Assembly (NCBI RefSeq): GCF_000389635.1
Contig: NC_021182.1
Span: forward strand, 4,381,925 to 4,445,924
DNA: 64,000 nt
Direction: 5' to 3'
Source of the DNA: Clostridium pasteurianum BC1
GTDB lineage: Bacteria > Bacillota > Clostridia > Clostridiales > Clostridiaceae
The stretch's first letter is position 1. Each line of letters starts with the position of its first letter. The notes beneath the pieces are model-generated. The model saw nothing but the letters and a program-made list of their open reading frames with translations. It was not told where the DNA came from and made no database searches. The position numbers and the translations under genes are program-made. Below are positions 15,637 through 24,871 of this stretch, in pieces.

Positions 15637-16935
15637 TTATTGTTGTTTGGATATTCCTTTAATAAGCAATTTGCTTATTCTCTTCTTATTACATTTTAAT
15701 ATAATAAACTCATAATTTGAATAAATAATTTTCTGATTAATTTTAGGATAGGAATTTAACTGAGAATAAGCCCAACCTCCTATAGTATCAATGTTTTCCA
15801 CATTAATGTCAGTTTCTAAAAGTTCATTAATATCATCAATAAGTACTTTACCATCTACAATATAATTTCCCTCTTCATTTTTATTGATTTCTTTACTCTC
15901 CTCGTCAAATTCATCCTGTATATCTCCAACTATTTCTTCCAGTATATCCTCAATTGTGGCTAGTCCAGCTGTACCCCCATATTCATCAATTATTATTGCT
16001 ATCTGAGCTTTTTCTCTCTTAAAGGTCTTAAGCAGCTCACTTATGGATAAGGATTCAGGAACAAATTTTATTTCACGAAGGATTCCCTTTATATCCCGAT
16101 TATTGCCATGTATCTTCTGTTCATATAAATCTTTAATGTGTATAAATCCAATAATATTATCTTTACTCTCTCTATAAACCGGATATCTGGTAAATTGTTC
16201 TTTTAATGTGGTTTCAATTATTTCATCAAAAGTATCATCAATGGAAATACACTCCATATCCGTACGAGGCAGCATTATTTCTTTTACCGTTTTTTCAGAA
16301 AAATCAAATATATTATCTACGAAGGTTAACTCAGTTTTATCTATAAGCCCGTGATTATAACTATCTTCAACTAATAATCTTATCTCTTCATCTGTATGCG
16401 CTGCTTCATGTTCTTCCACCTGTGAAATGTGAAATATTCTTAAAACTAAATTAGTACTATGATTGAACGTCCACATTATAGGAAAGGTTAGCTTATAAAA
16501 CATAATTAGCGGTAATGCTGTATATAAAGCGATATTCTCTGCGCTTATAATTGCTATGGATTTAGGAACTAATTCACCAAGCACTATATGAAAAGCTGTT
16601 ATTATTACAAAACCAAGTACGAAGGAAATAGAATGAATAGCACTCTCTGGTAAATGCATAAGATTAAATAAAGGCATAAGTATATCTGCTATAGCCGGCT
16701 CTCCTATCCAGCCTAAACCTAAAGAAGCTAAAGTTATTCCAAGCTGGCAGGCAGATAAATATGAATTTAGATCATTCACCACTTTTTCTGTAAATCTTGC
16801 ACTTTTATTTCCCTCATGTACCAAGGTCTCTATTCTGGATTTTCTTACCTTTACCATTGCAAATTCAGTAGCCACAAAAAAACCATTCATAAATACAAGT
16901 AAAATAACAATAATAATATTTATAAAAATAATCAT
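15637..16935 (-). CDS. CNNM/CorC-type membrane protein with CBS pair (HlyC/CorC family)
   Basis: 432 aa. Order: CNNM membrane domain (about 1-190) with NGFFVATEFAMVKVRKSRIE and LASLGLGWIGEPAIAD; CBS pair (about 205-335) with IMLPRTDMECISIDDT and EYGGTAGLATIEDILEEIVG; C-terminal CorC/HlyC domain (about 345-425) with INELLETDINVENIDTIGGW. Such proteins are linked to Mg2+ or Na+ movement and tolerance; they are often mislabelled as haemolysins. It stands alone with a long palindrome behind it. Confidence 0.9.
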   Translation of the reverse strand: MIIFINIIIVILLVFMNGFFVATEFAMVKVRKSRIETLVHEGNKSARFTEKVVNDLNSYLSACQLGITLASLGLGWIGEPAIADILMPLFNLMHLPESAIHSISFVLGFVIITAFHIVLGELVPKSIAIISAENIALYTALPLIMFYKLTFPIMWTFNHSTNLVLRIFHISQVEEHEAAHTDEEIRLLVEDSYNHGLIDKTELTFVDNIFDFSEKTVKEIMLPRTDMECISIDDTFDEIIETTLKEQFTRYPVYRESKDNIIGFIHIKDLYEQKIHGNNRDIKGILREIKFVPESLSISELLKTFKREKAQIAIIIDEYGGTAGLATIEDILEEIVGDIQDEFDEESKEINKNEEGNYIVDGKVLIDDINELLETDINVENIDTIGGWAYSQLNSYPKINQKIIYSNYEFIILKCNKKRISKLLIKGISKQQ

Positions 16936-17122
16936 ATAGTGATGAATTCCTCCCCAATAAATTTTAATTTCTTAAAGCTAATTTTTCTAGCATTCCTTGT
17001 ATACAATTTATCAGGTATATTTTGGTGTTTCCTGTCTACATCCATTTATCTTTCTCCTAAATTTTATTATATTGGTATAATTATCATATCAGTCACATAT
17101 TATTAAGTCAAATTATTACATA

Positions 17123-17482
17123 TTAATTATGATCTATTTTGCTATTAAAATCTGTTTTCATTAATGTCTCGTATTGTTTTCCCCAATCACACATGGATTT
17201 TAAAACAGGTTTTATACTTTCTCCAATCTCTGTAAGTCCATATTCAACTTTAGGTGGAATTTCAGCATAAACCTTTCTATAGATTATCCCATCTGTCTCC
17301 AATTCTCTCAATTGCATAGCTAATATTTTATGAGTGATATTGGGCAATAATCTCTGAAGTTCATTGAATCTAATCACGCCCTTTGACAGATGCCAAAGAA
17401 TTCCTATTTTCCATTTTCCACTTAAAATATTTATAGTTAAATTAATAGGACAACTGGGTACTAAATCTTCTAATTTGGCCAT
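17123..17482 (-). CDS. HxlR-family winged-helix regulator
   Basis: 119 aa. C11 in PSCPINLTINILSGKWKIGI is the conserved redox-type Cys of this family. The winged helix follows (FNELQRLLPNITHKILAMQL, RELETDGIIYRKVYAEIPPK, VEYGLTEIG). It diverges from the nitroreductase gene at 17686 across about 200 bases, so it probably controls that gene, as HxlR/YodB-type proteins do in response to electrophiles such as quinones. The signal is inferred. Confidence 0.88.
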   Translation of the reverse strand: MAKLEDLVPSCPINLTINILSGKWKIGILWHLSKGVIRFNELQRLLPNITHKILAMQLRELETDGIIYRKVYAEIPPKVEYGLTEIGESIKPVLKSMCDWGKQYETLMKTDFNSKIDHN

Positions 17483-17685
17483 ATATATTCTCCTGTTTAT
17501 TTTAAATTATCTGAATATTTTATTTTATTAATATATATAATATCATTTTTGATACCAAGTTTCAAATTTGTGCATACTTTAAAATTACTATATTCAATGT
17601 TATTATTTTTATGTACTAATGCAAATTACACATTATATACTTTTTATTTATTTTCAAATACTATCTATGTGAAAGGACGATTTTT
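17483..17685. promoter_or_regulatory. divergent promoter region of the HxlR regulator and nitroreductase
   Basis: The 203-base gap is very AT-rich and contains starts for both genes. I see no strong palindrome in it, and no promoter pair stands out enough to mark. Confidence 0.4.
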
Positions 17686-18240
17686 ATGAACGAAGTTTTA
17701 AAAACACTTAAAAGTAGAAGAAGTATAAGAGCATATTTGCCAGATCAGATATCTGATGAAGAATTACAAGCAATACTTGAAGCCGGCATTTATGCACCTA
17801 CTGCTCATAACGACCAACCATGGCATTTTACAGTTATACAGAATAAAGAGAAGCTTCAATATATTAGTGCTAAATCTAAAGAATTAATGGCAGAATCAAA
17901 AATTGAATGGATTAAAAATATGGGATTAAATACTAAAGTAAATATATTATATAATGCTCCAACCTTAATCATAGTATCAGGTAAAAAAGATGCTGTTGCT
18001 CCTAAAGTTGATTGCTCTGCTGCCATTGAAAATATGCTCATTGCTGCTGAAAGCTTAAATATTGGTTCTGTTTGGCTTGGACTAGTAACCTTTTTCTTTC
18101 AATTGGAAGATGAAATGAAAAATCTTGACATTCCAGAAGGTTATGAACCCTATTATGGAGTAGCCTTTGGATATAAAGCCAGCGAAAAAAATCTAACTGC
18201 ACCAAAACGAAATTTAGATGTGATTAATTATATAAAATAA
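17686..18240 (+). CDS. nitroreductase family flavoprotein
   Basis: 184 aa. The FMN-binding start RRSIRAYLPDQISDEELQAI and the helix APTAHNDQPWHFTVIQ (usually APSAxNxQPW) are typical; the middle has NMLIAAESLNIGSVWLGL and the end has PYYGVAFGYKASEK. It should be an FMN-dependent, NAD(P)H-using reductase of nitro groups, quinones or similar electrophiles. The divergent HxlR regulator supports a detoxification role. AAAGGA lies before the ATG. Confidence 0.9.
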   Translation: MNEVLKTLKSRRSIRAYLPDQISDEELQAILEAGIYAPTAHNDQPWHFTVIQNKEKLQYISAKSKELMAESKIEWIKNMGLNTKVNILYNAPTLIIVSGKKDAVAPKVDCSAAIENMLIAAESLNIGSVWLGLVTFFFQLEDEMKNLDIPEGYEPYYGVAFGYKASEKNLTAPKRNLDVINYIK

Positions 18241-18404
18241 TGTGCTTATGAATTTAATCCTGTATTTGACAAGTAATTCTTGTAAGCATTGATATTATTA
18301 AATTTGTTTGTAAAATTTTTTAAAATACAAAATCAAGTAGTATTAATGATTTTCTAGATTGCTTGCCAAATTGAAGTCAATAATTATTGAAAGTAAAACT
18401 CTGA

Positions 18405-18435
18405 TTTTATAGAGAAGCTAAACAATAGCTTCTCT
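18405..18435 (-). terminator. terminator overlapping the end of the GalT-like gene
   Basis: AGAGAAGCTA / TAGCTTCTCT with a 5-base loop. The stop codon of the gene lies inside the stem. Confidence 0.65.
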
Positions 18436-19371
18436 CAGTTTTTTAGCTGCAATCTCAGGTAAAACCGTATTTACCATTATTCCTGTACTAATCTCAAACC
18501 CTGCCCCCTTTACTGTTCTAGGACATATTTCAATGTAAAAATGATAATATTCATTATCCTCTTTAATAAAATTATAATATATATTATAGGAAATATTCTC
18601 CCCAAGTACTCTATGAAGCTTATTTGTTACAACTTTTAGCACGTCACTTAGGTCATCTATTTCCTTTTCATTTAAATTCATCATAGTACTGGAATGCTTT
18701 CTTTTTACAATCTGAATCTCATATTTGTAGGTAGAAGCATAAGGACAAAGAGCTATAAATTCCTTGCCCTGGTGTACAATTCTCTCTTTTATCTGAATTT
18801 CATTTTTCAATATATCACATAAAACACAAATTTTATTTTTTTTATAATATTCTTTTGTGTTTTCTATCTCTCTTTTTATCTTTTCCGGTATAATATTAAT
18901 GCCTACAATTTGGGAATGAGCATGCTGCAATGATGCCCCTGCATCTCTGCCATTATTTTTAAATATTTGTACATATTTAATAAATTCATTTTCATATATA
19001 TCTTTTGAAACACTAATATAAGCCTTTATTATTTCAGCTATATGCACTTTTTTAAGTTCATAAAAACTTTTACTATGCTCCCTTCCCTCAATGACTACAT
19101 AGTGGAAACCATATATATTACTTTTAGTGTCTTCTTTTTTTGATACAATAGGATATTTATTTTCTACTACTGTAACTGGATATGAACCTTTACTGTCATA
19201 AATCTTTTCCGCTGTCATATGCTGATTTGCAATACAAAAAGGACAATCATCTTTAAATTCCATTTTTTCAATACCATTTTTATTGGAAGAAAAATCTGTT
19301 GGTCGTTTTGAGCGATTTTCTGACATTATTACAGTTTCCTTAGAAATAGGATTTATTCTCATATGCGGCAC
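18418..19371 (-). CDS. GalT/HIT-superfamily protein (galactose-1-phosphate uridylyltransferase-like)
   Basis: 317 aa from GTG 19371, preceded by GAGGAGGAG at 6 bases. From there the start (VPHMRINPISKETVIMSENR) lines up with the usual GalT beginning (RKDP...W.I.S..R..RP); the open frame to TTG 19425 is extra. It has zinc-type Cys pairs CPFC and CVLC and the HIT-like active-site HAHSQ. No other galactose gene is near, and clostridia carry several GalT-like proteins of unproved substrate, so it is a nucleotidyltransferase or hydrolase of this fold with the substrate open. Confidence 0.75.
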   Translation of the reverse strand: MPHMRINPISKETVIMSENRSKRPTDFSSNKNGIEKMEFKDDCPFCIANQHMTAEKIYDSKGSYPVTVVENKYPIVSKKEDTKSNIYGFHYVVIEGREHSKSFYELKKVHIAEIIKAYISVSKDIYENEFIKYVQIFKNNGRDAGASLQHAHSQIVGINIIPEKIKREIENTKEYYKKNKICVLCDILKNEIQIKERIVHQGKEFIALCPYASTYKYEIQIVKRKHSSTMMNLNEKEIDDLSDVLKVVTNKLHRVLGENISYNIYYNFIKEDNEYYHFYIEICPRTVKGAGFEISTGIMVNTVLPEIAAKKLREAIV

Positions 19372-19437
19372 TCCCAACTCCTCCTCAACACTCCTTGCTA
19401 TATAATTTTCGTTAGCCACCTTCAAAGACTATATGAT

Positions 19438-19562
19438 TATCAATGAATCTTACTCAGTGGGAGTTTGTATCCCCACTGAGTTTAGACGAATTATCCAGGG
19501 ACATGCCGGTGTTATCTCCACCTTTAGAAGGTGGAGTGTTACAGCGGCTAGTCATTGGATAA
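19438..19562 (-). repeat. dispersed structured repeat, copy A2
   Basis: Reading leftward: GACTAGCCGCTGTAACA, hairpin CTCCACC/GGTGGAG, ATAACACCGGCATGTCCCTGG, ATAATTCGTCTAAACTC, hairpin ACTCAGTGGG/CCCACTGAGT, and AAGATTCATTGATA. GCCG..TGT pairs with ACA.CGGC around the first hairpin. This is the best-preserved of four copies. The layout resembles the right end and guide-RNA scaffold of IS200/IS605-family (TnpB) elements, but no transposase gene is present, so that link is inference. Confidence 0.7.
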
Positions 19563-19571
19563 AATATCCAG

Positions 19572-19607
19572 AACATCTTTGTCTTGTTATCTATTTTCAG
19601 ATGCTTT
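19572..19607. mobile_element. half copy of the MITE-like element (H2)
   Basis: AACATCTTTGTCTTGTTATC and the following ATTTTCAGATGC match the right end of copy F3 with few changes. It begins 10 bases after structured repeat A2. Confidence 0.6.
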
Positions 19608-19664
19608 ACTGAATAACTAATATCAATTATATAAAAATTAGAACAAACTCTTGAATTTTATCAA

Positions 19665-20960
19665 TCATATAGTACTAAAAACATCTCTTACAGCTTTTAT
19701 GGTATTTTCAATATCTTCCTCACTATGAGCCTGTGAAATAAAGAAGGTTTCAAATTGAGATGGAGGCAAATATATTCCATGTTGAAGCATAGCTCTGAAA
19801 TATTTTCCAAATACTTCTATATTACATTTTTTAGCATCCCCGTAATTTTCTATCTTTTTCTTGGAAAAGAATAAAGTAACCATAGAACCAACTCTATTTA
19901 CAGTAGCTTCAATTTTAAAATCAGCTATAGCTTTTTCTATTCCCTTCTGCAGCTTTTGTCCTTTATTTTCAAGCTCCTCATATACTTTGGGATTATTCTT
20001 TAAATATGTTAAAGTGGTAATTCCTGCAGTCATAGACAGTGGATTACCGGATAGAGTACCTGCCTGATATACAGAGCCCAGTGGAGCTACACACTGCATT
20101 ATTTGTTTTTTGCCACCATAGGCACCTACTGGAAGTCCTCCCCCTATTATCTTACCAAAGCAAGTTAAATCAGGTTCCACCTTATAAAGACTTTGTGCTC
20201 CAGCAAGCGCCACTCTAAATCCAGTCATAACTTCATCGATAATTAAGACACTGTTATATTCCCTTGTAATTTTTCGTACATAGTCCATAAACTCTTGAGC
20301 TGCAGGAACTACTCCCATATTTCCAGAAATAGGTTCCATAATAACTGCTGCAATGTCATTTCCATATTCTTGAAATATATTGTCAACAGATTCTATACTA
20401 TTATATTCAGCAACTATAGTATTGTCAGTAATGCTTTTCGGCACGCCACTGCTGCTAGGTACTCCGTGGGTTAATGCTCCTGAACCTGCCTGAACCAGAA
20501 GACAATCACCGTGACCATGATAATTACCTGCAAATTTCACTATTTTACTTCTTCCAGTGTATCCTCTTGCCACTCTTAGGGCACTCATAGTGGCTTCTGT
20601 TCCTGAATTAACCATTCTTATCATTTCTACTGATGGTACAATTGACCTTATGAGTTCTGCAATTTCAACTTCAAGTCTTGTAGGTGCCCCAAAACTTAAG
20701 GAATTATCTATCTGCTCTTTTAATTTATTATTTACGATTTCAGAATTATGCCCTAAAATCATAGGACCATAGGAACCTATGTAATCTATATATTCGTTAC
20801 CGTCTTCATCATAAATTTTACTCCCATCCGCTCTTACTATAAAGGGTGGGTCTATATCTAGACCTTTAAAAGCTCTTACAGGACTATTGACACCACCAGG
20901 GATAAGTTCCTTTGCTCTCTTGAAGAGTTCCTCTGACTTTATGTTATTTGTTTTTTTCAT
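19665..20960 (-). CDS. hemL: glutamate-1-semialdehyde 2,1-aminomutase
   Basis: 431 aa PLP enzyme, class III aminotransferase fold. GGVNSPVRAFKGL at the start, GTEATMSALRVARGYTGR for phosphate binding, IIDEVMTGFRVA, and the PLP lysine in TCFGKIIGGGLPVGAYGG near residue 272. It makes 5-aminolevulinate from glutamate-1-semialdehyde, the product of HemA. It follows cobA/hemD by 23 bases, so they are one transcript; hemB, which usually lies between them, is absent. Confidence 0.96.
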   Translation of the reverse strand: MKKTNNIKSEELFKRAKELIPGGVNSPVRAFKGLDIDPPFIVRADGSKIYDEDGNEYIDYIGSYGPMILGHNSEIVNNKLKEQIDNSLSFGAPTRLEVEIAELIRSIVPSVEMIRMVNSGTEATMSALRVARGYTGRSKIVKFAGNYHGHGDCLLVQAGSGALTHGVPSSSGVPKSITDNTIVAEYNSIESVDNIFQEYGNDIAAVIMEPISGNMGVVPAAQEFMDYVRKITREYNSVLIIDEVMTGFRVALAGAQSLYKVEPDLTCFGKIIGGGLPVGAYGGKKQIMQCVAPLGSVYQAGTLSGNPLSMTAGITTLTYLKNNPKVYEELENKGQKLQKGIEKAIADFKIEATVNRVGSMVTLFFSKKKIENYGDAKKCNIEVFGKYFRAMLQHGIYLPPSQFETFFISQAHSEEDIENTIKAVRDVFSTI

Positions 20961-20983
20961 TATAATTCACCTCGTATATTACA

Positions 20984-22471
20984 TTATCTCAATAACTCAA
21001 CAATACCTTCTACATTATGAGTTCTTGCACATTTATAATTTTTAATATTAACTTTTTCAAGAGCCTCTGCAGTTATATGTCCTATGCATATTATTTCTTT
21101 ATGCTCTAATAATTTAAAATCCAATTTACTTCCTTGAAAATTTTTCATAAATCCTTTTACACAGGATGGGCTAGTAAAAGTAAGTACATTAACCTTCTCT
21201 AAAATTTCTGACAGCTTACCTGACTCATACTGTGGGCTCACCACATCATATATATATACTACTTCCAGCTCTGCCCCTATTTCTTCAAGAGTTTGCGCAA
21301 TAGAATTATGGGCAATATTAGAGGTAGGTATTAGTACCTTTTCTCCTCTTTTAACTCTATGTTTTAACTCCTCTGCTAATTTTTCTGATTCAAATTCCTT
21401 TGGCGAAATTTCCGACTTTAAATAGTAGTTATTTAAAGCTTTTTCCGTAGCACTTCCAATTACAGCTATTTTAGCTTTACTTATAGATCTTATGTCTTCC
21501 TTATATTTCATTAATCCCTTAATAAATATTTTTACAGCATTCTCACTGGTGAACACTATCCAATCATACTTTTCTATATCTAAATATATTTCCTTATTCC
21601 TATCAATATTATCCTTTACTTCTATCATTGGCAGTTCTACAGGAACTGTATCTATATCCTTAAGTCTTGAACATATTTTCTGTGATTGTTCCTTTGATCT
21701 GGTTACAAGCACTCTCTTTTTAGAAGAAGTTTTACCTTCAAACCAGTTTAGATACTTTCTAAGGGAAACCACCTCTCCAACTACAATTAATGCGGGAGAT
21801 TCCATTTCAGCTTTAAAGGTTCCAATATTCTCTAAAGTTCCACACACTGTTTTCTGATTTACACGGGTACCATTAGATATTACAGCCACAGGAGTTTCCT
21901 TTTTCTTGCCGTAATTTATGAGATTTTCGCATATGGTATCTAGATTATTGAGACCCATAAAGAAAACCAAAGTTCCAGAAAGCTTTGCTATGACCTTATA
22001 ATCTATAGCTTCTTCCTCTTTTGATGGATTTTCATGGCCTGTTATTACATGAAAGGAACTGCTTACGTTTCTATGTGTTACAGGAATTCCTGCATAGGCA
22101 GTTACAGCATTTACTGCTGAGATCCCGGGTACAATTTCAAATTTTATTCCCCCTTGAAAAAGATGAATTGCCTCTTCTCCACCTCTTCCAAACACAAAAG
22201 GGTCTCCCCCCTTTAATCTTACAACATATTTACCCTCTTTTGCCTTACTTGCCAGTATTTCATTGATATTGTGCTGAGGTATGGTATGATTACCTGCTTT
22301 TTTCCCTGCATCTATCTTTTCCGCTGATTCTTTAGCATAAGACAAAAGTTTTGTGTTTATAAGTCTATCATATACTATTACGTCCGATTTTTTTATACAT
22401 TCCAATGCCTTTAAGGTTATAAGCCTTTCATCACCTGAACCAGCCCCAATAATATATACTATACCCTCCAC
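20984..22471 (-). CDS. cobA-hemD: bifunctional uroporphyrinogen-III C-methyltransferase / uroporphyrinogen-III synthase
   Basis: 495 aa. Residues 1-240 are the SUMT methyltransferase (YIIGAGSGDERLITLKALEC; VRLKGGDPFVFGRGGEEA; GISAVNAVTAYAGIPVTHR). Residues 250-495 are HemD (VLVTRSKEQSQKICSRLKDI; YDWIVFTSENAVKIF; LTFTSPSCVKGF). The fusion carries two consecutive steps: closing of hydroxymethylbilane to uroporphyrinogen III and its double methylation to precorrin-2, the entry to siroheme and cobalamin. Start is GTG 22471, 10 bases after AGGAGG. It starts right after hemC. Confidence 0.95.
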   Translation of the reverse strand: MEGIVYIIGAGSGDERLITLKALECIKKSDVIVYDRLINTKLLSYAKESAEKIDAGKKAGNHTIPQHNINEILASKAKEGKYVVRLKGGDPFVFGRGGEEAIHLFQGGIKFEIVPGISAVNAVTAYAGIPVTHRNVSSSFHVITGHENPSKEEEAIDYKVIAKLSGTLVFFMGLNNLDTICENLINYGKKKETPVAVISNGTRVNQKTVCGTLENIGTFKAEMESPALIVVGEVVSLRKYLNWFEGKTSSKKRVLVTRSKEQSQKICSRLKDIDTVPVELPMIEVKDNIDRNKEIYLDIEKYDWIVFTSENAVKIFIKGLMKYKEDIRSISKAKIAVIGSATEKALNNYYLKSEISPKEFESEKLAEELKHRVKRGEKVLIPTSNIAHNSIAQTLEEIGAELEVVYIYDVVSPQYESGKLSEILEKVNVLTFTSPSCVKGFMKNFQGSKLDFKLLEHKEIICIGHITAEALEKVNIKNYKCARTHNVEGIVELLR

Positions 22472-22473
22472 AA

Positions 22474-23376
22474 TTATTTTTCCTCCTTAAGTTTCATAAG
22501 TTTTTTAGCAAGTTCTATCCCGATATTTTCATATTCATCTATATTCCCTACTACTTTGCTTTTAAAAATAGCAGCATTATCATCATCACATACAAAACCT
22601 TCCAACTCAATTTTGCCATTGATTTCAGTGCTGTGAGCACCTATAGCAATACTGCAGCCTCCATTCATTTCTCTTAAAAAGCTGCGTTCTGAAAGCAAGC
22701 ATTTAAATTCTATTTCCCTCACCAGAGCGCTTACAATATCCTTTACTTCCCTGTCTCCACTTCTGAATTCCACACATAATGCTCCCTGTCCCACAGAAGG
22801 TATACATTTATGTATATCAACGTATTCTGATATTCTATTTTCCCAGCCCATTCTCTTAAGACCAGCTGCTGCCAATATTATTCCGTCAGCTTCTCCATTT
22901 AACATTTTATTTATTCTGGTATCTATGTTTCCTCTTAAAAGTTTAAACTGAAAATCAGGGCGAAGCCTCCTCAGCTGTACCATCCTTCTAAGGCTGCTGG
23001 TGCCTATAACAGCCCCTTCTGGTAAATCCAAAAGAGATATTTTTTTCTTAGCAACCAAAACATCTCTAGGATCTTCTCGCTTTAACACAGACAAAATTTC
23101 AAAATCCTCTATCACAACATTTTGCACATCCTTCATGCTGTGAACAGCTAAATCTATTTCATGATTTTTCAATGCATTCTCTATTTCTGCTATAAATAAT
23201 CCTTTACCGCCTATTTTACTTAAGCTTTTATCCAGTATTTTATCTCCAGTGGTCTTAATCTGCCTTACTTCTATAATGAGATTTGGATAATGCTTCTTAA
23301 GATTTTCAATAACCATATTAGTCTGAGTAACTGCCAGTTTACTTCCACGAGTACCTATTATAATTTTAGATTTCAT
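22474..23376 (-). CDS. hemC: hydroxymethylbilane synthase (porphobilinogen deaminase)
   Basis: 300 aa from ATG 23376 (AGAGG before it); the open frame further up overlaps hemA and is not used. IIGTRGSKLAVTQTNMVIEN at the start, KGLFIAEIENALKNHEIDLA, and LGTSSLRR in the form AVIGTSSLRRMVQLRRLRPD. The cofactor Cys is in MNGGCSIAIGAHS near 232. It joins four porphobilinogens. Gap to hemA is 19 bases and to cobA/hemD 2 bases. Confidence 0.95.
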   Translation of the reverse strand: MKSKIIIGTRGSKLAVTQTNMVIENLKKHYPNLIIEVRQIKTTGDKILDKSLSKIGGKGLFIAEIENALKNHEIDLAVHSMKDVQNVVIEDFEILSVLKREDPRDVLVAKKKISLLDLPEGAVIGTSSLRRMVQLRRLRPDFQFKLLRGNIDTRINKMLNGEADGIILAAAGLKRMGWENRISEYVDIHKCIPSVGQGALCVEFRSGDREVKDIVSALVREIEFKCLLSERSFLREMNGGCSIAIGAHSTEINGKIELEGFVCDDDNAAIFKSKVVGNIDEYENIGIELAKKLMKLKEEK

Positions 23377-23395
23377 ATACAATCCTCTTTCGATT

Positions 23396-24472
23396 TTAAA
23401 GTGCAACATCCTTTTCCAATGTAATCCTGGAGGAACTATCACACTGATATATATCTATATTTTCGTTTACAATCCACTCTAAATATTTAGATATATCTTC
23501 TCTTACTAATATCATGCCTCTATTAAATTCTATTCTACGCTTATTTTCATTTTCTTTTGCTATTTTTTCTATATCATCTATTACATATAAGCTTACATTT
23601 TCTATATTTCCAATGTCTGGTTCTACATCTCTTGGTACAGCCAAATCCAATATACACATGGAATTTCCACTATAATTATTTAAGAATTCCTCTTTGTGTA
23701 TGACAAAATGAGGTGCACCTGTACAGCTTATTATTATATCCACATCTTTGACAGCTTCATATTTATTATCAAAATCTATGCCCTGAATATTATCTGCAAT
23801 AATTTCCATATCCATAATTTTATTCTTAGTTCTATTGGTAACATAAATTTTTTCTACACCTTCAGATAGAAGATATTTTATAGCTATCTTACTCATTTTG
23901 CCAAGTCCTACTACCAGGACTTTCTTACCCTTAAGCTTTCCGAAATGCTTATGTATAAGCTTTATACCTATAGAACTTACAGATATAGATGTCTGAGAGA
24001 TATTAGTAATAGTTTTAACTTTTTTGGCATTAGTAATAGCACTTAAAAATAATCTGTTTAAAATCTTTCCACTGGCTTTATTAGTAAGTGCCTCACTATA
24101 GGCATTTTTCACCTGACCAAGTATCTGATCTTCTCCCAGTACCATAGATTTAAATCCGTTAGTCACCTGAAAAAGGTGGTCAATAACTTGAAAGCCTGAT
24201 CTACAGACTACATTATCTTTAATTTCTTCTGTATCTATATTAAAAAATGAACAATAAAAACTACGTAAGTATTCTTCTCCATTTTCTTTTTCCAAAATTC
24301 CATATATTTCACTTCTATTACAGGTAGATAAAATCACAGCTTCCTTTAAAATACCTTCACTTTTTATTCTTTCAAAGGCTCTTTTTATGGCGCTAGAGGT
24401 GAAATTCACTTTTTCTCTAGTGGTAAGCTTACTATTTTTATAATCAACTCCAGCCATAACTAAATAATACAT
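23396..24472 (-). CDS. hemA: glutamyl-tRNA reductase, short form
   Basis: 358 aa. Catalytic Cys in ILSTCNRSEIYGIL near 50, VLGEDQILGQVKNAY near 115, NAD-binding VLVVGLGKMSKIAIKYLLSE near 185, and LDLAVPRDVEPDI. The family is usually 400-430 residues; here the C-terminal dimerisation helix region is nearly all missing, and the protein stops soon after the spinal helix (DISKYLEWIVNENIDIYQCD). It opens the heme-precursor operon. Short clostridial forms may exist, so loss of function should not be assumed. Confidence 0.93.
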   Translation of the reverse strand: MYYLVMAGVDYKNSKLTTREKVNFTSSAIKRAFERIKSEGILKEAVILSTCNRSEIYGILEKENGEEYLRSFYCSFFNIDTEEIKDNVVCRSGFQVIDHLFQVTNGFKSMVLGEDQILGQVKNAYSEALTNKASGKILNRLFLSAITNAKKVKTITNISQTSISVSSIGIKLIHKHFGKLKGKKVLVVGLGKMSKIAIKYLLSEGVEKIYVTNRTKNKIMDMEIIADNIQGIDFDNKYEAVKDVDIIISCTGAPHFVIHKEEFLNNYSGNSMCILDLAVPRDVEPDIGNIENVSLYVIDDIEKIAKENENKRRIEFNRGMILVREDISKYLEWIVNENIDIYQCDSSSRITLEKDVAL

Positions 24473-24646
24473 TTTATACTCACCTTCTAAAATTATTTTT
24501 AAAAAAATATACTAATTTACATATGTTGTATAGTAATATTGTAAATATGTTATTTATATGGGGAAATAAATTTATACCATAACAGTAGCAAATCATTGAT
24601 AAATCCTCTAAACAATATTCATCAATTAAACATCCAAAAATTATTA

Positions 24647-24676
24647 TAGGATAAGACACAATTGTGTCTTATCCTA
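24647..24676 (-). terminator. perfect 30-bp palindrome, probable cysNC terminator
   Basis: TAGGATAAGACACAA followed by its exact reverse complement. Read leftward it is followed by ATAATAATTTTTGG. It lies between the end of the sulfur genes and hemA, so it may separate the two operons. The rest of the 400-base gap (24473-24871) holds the short MITE copy S1 and AT-rich sequence without a gene. Confidence 0.6.
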
Positions 24677-24805
24677 ATACTATAATATTAATTGTAAAGC
24701 ATATTAAATAAAATAACAAGTTACAAGAAGAAAATTGCAATTAATAAAGAGTATACAATTCTATATAATCACAATTCACAATATTATGCACAGAGCAGCT
24801 ATTTA

Positions 24806-24859
24806 GGCATCTTCAGAGAAATATACTATATACTGACTAGTTATTTCTTTTTGGATGCC
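24806..24859. mobile_element. short MITE-like copy S1
   Basis: 54 bp, GGCATCTTCAGAGAAATATA ... CTAGTTATTTCTTTTTGGAT then GCC. Only the two terminal inverted repeats are left. It lies 12 bases after the cysNC stop. Confidence 0.65.
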
Positions 24860-24871
24860 TTATTTTAAAAT

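Noticed and set aside
15637-16935. Haemolysin
   Set aside because: The old name for this family; the CNNM, CBS and CorC domains point to ion handling, not toxin activity.
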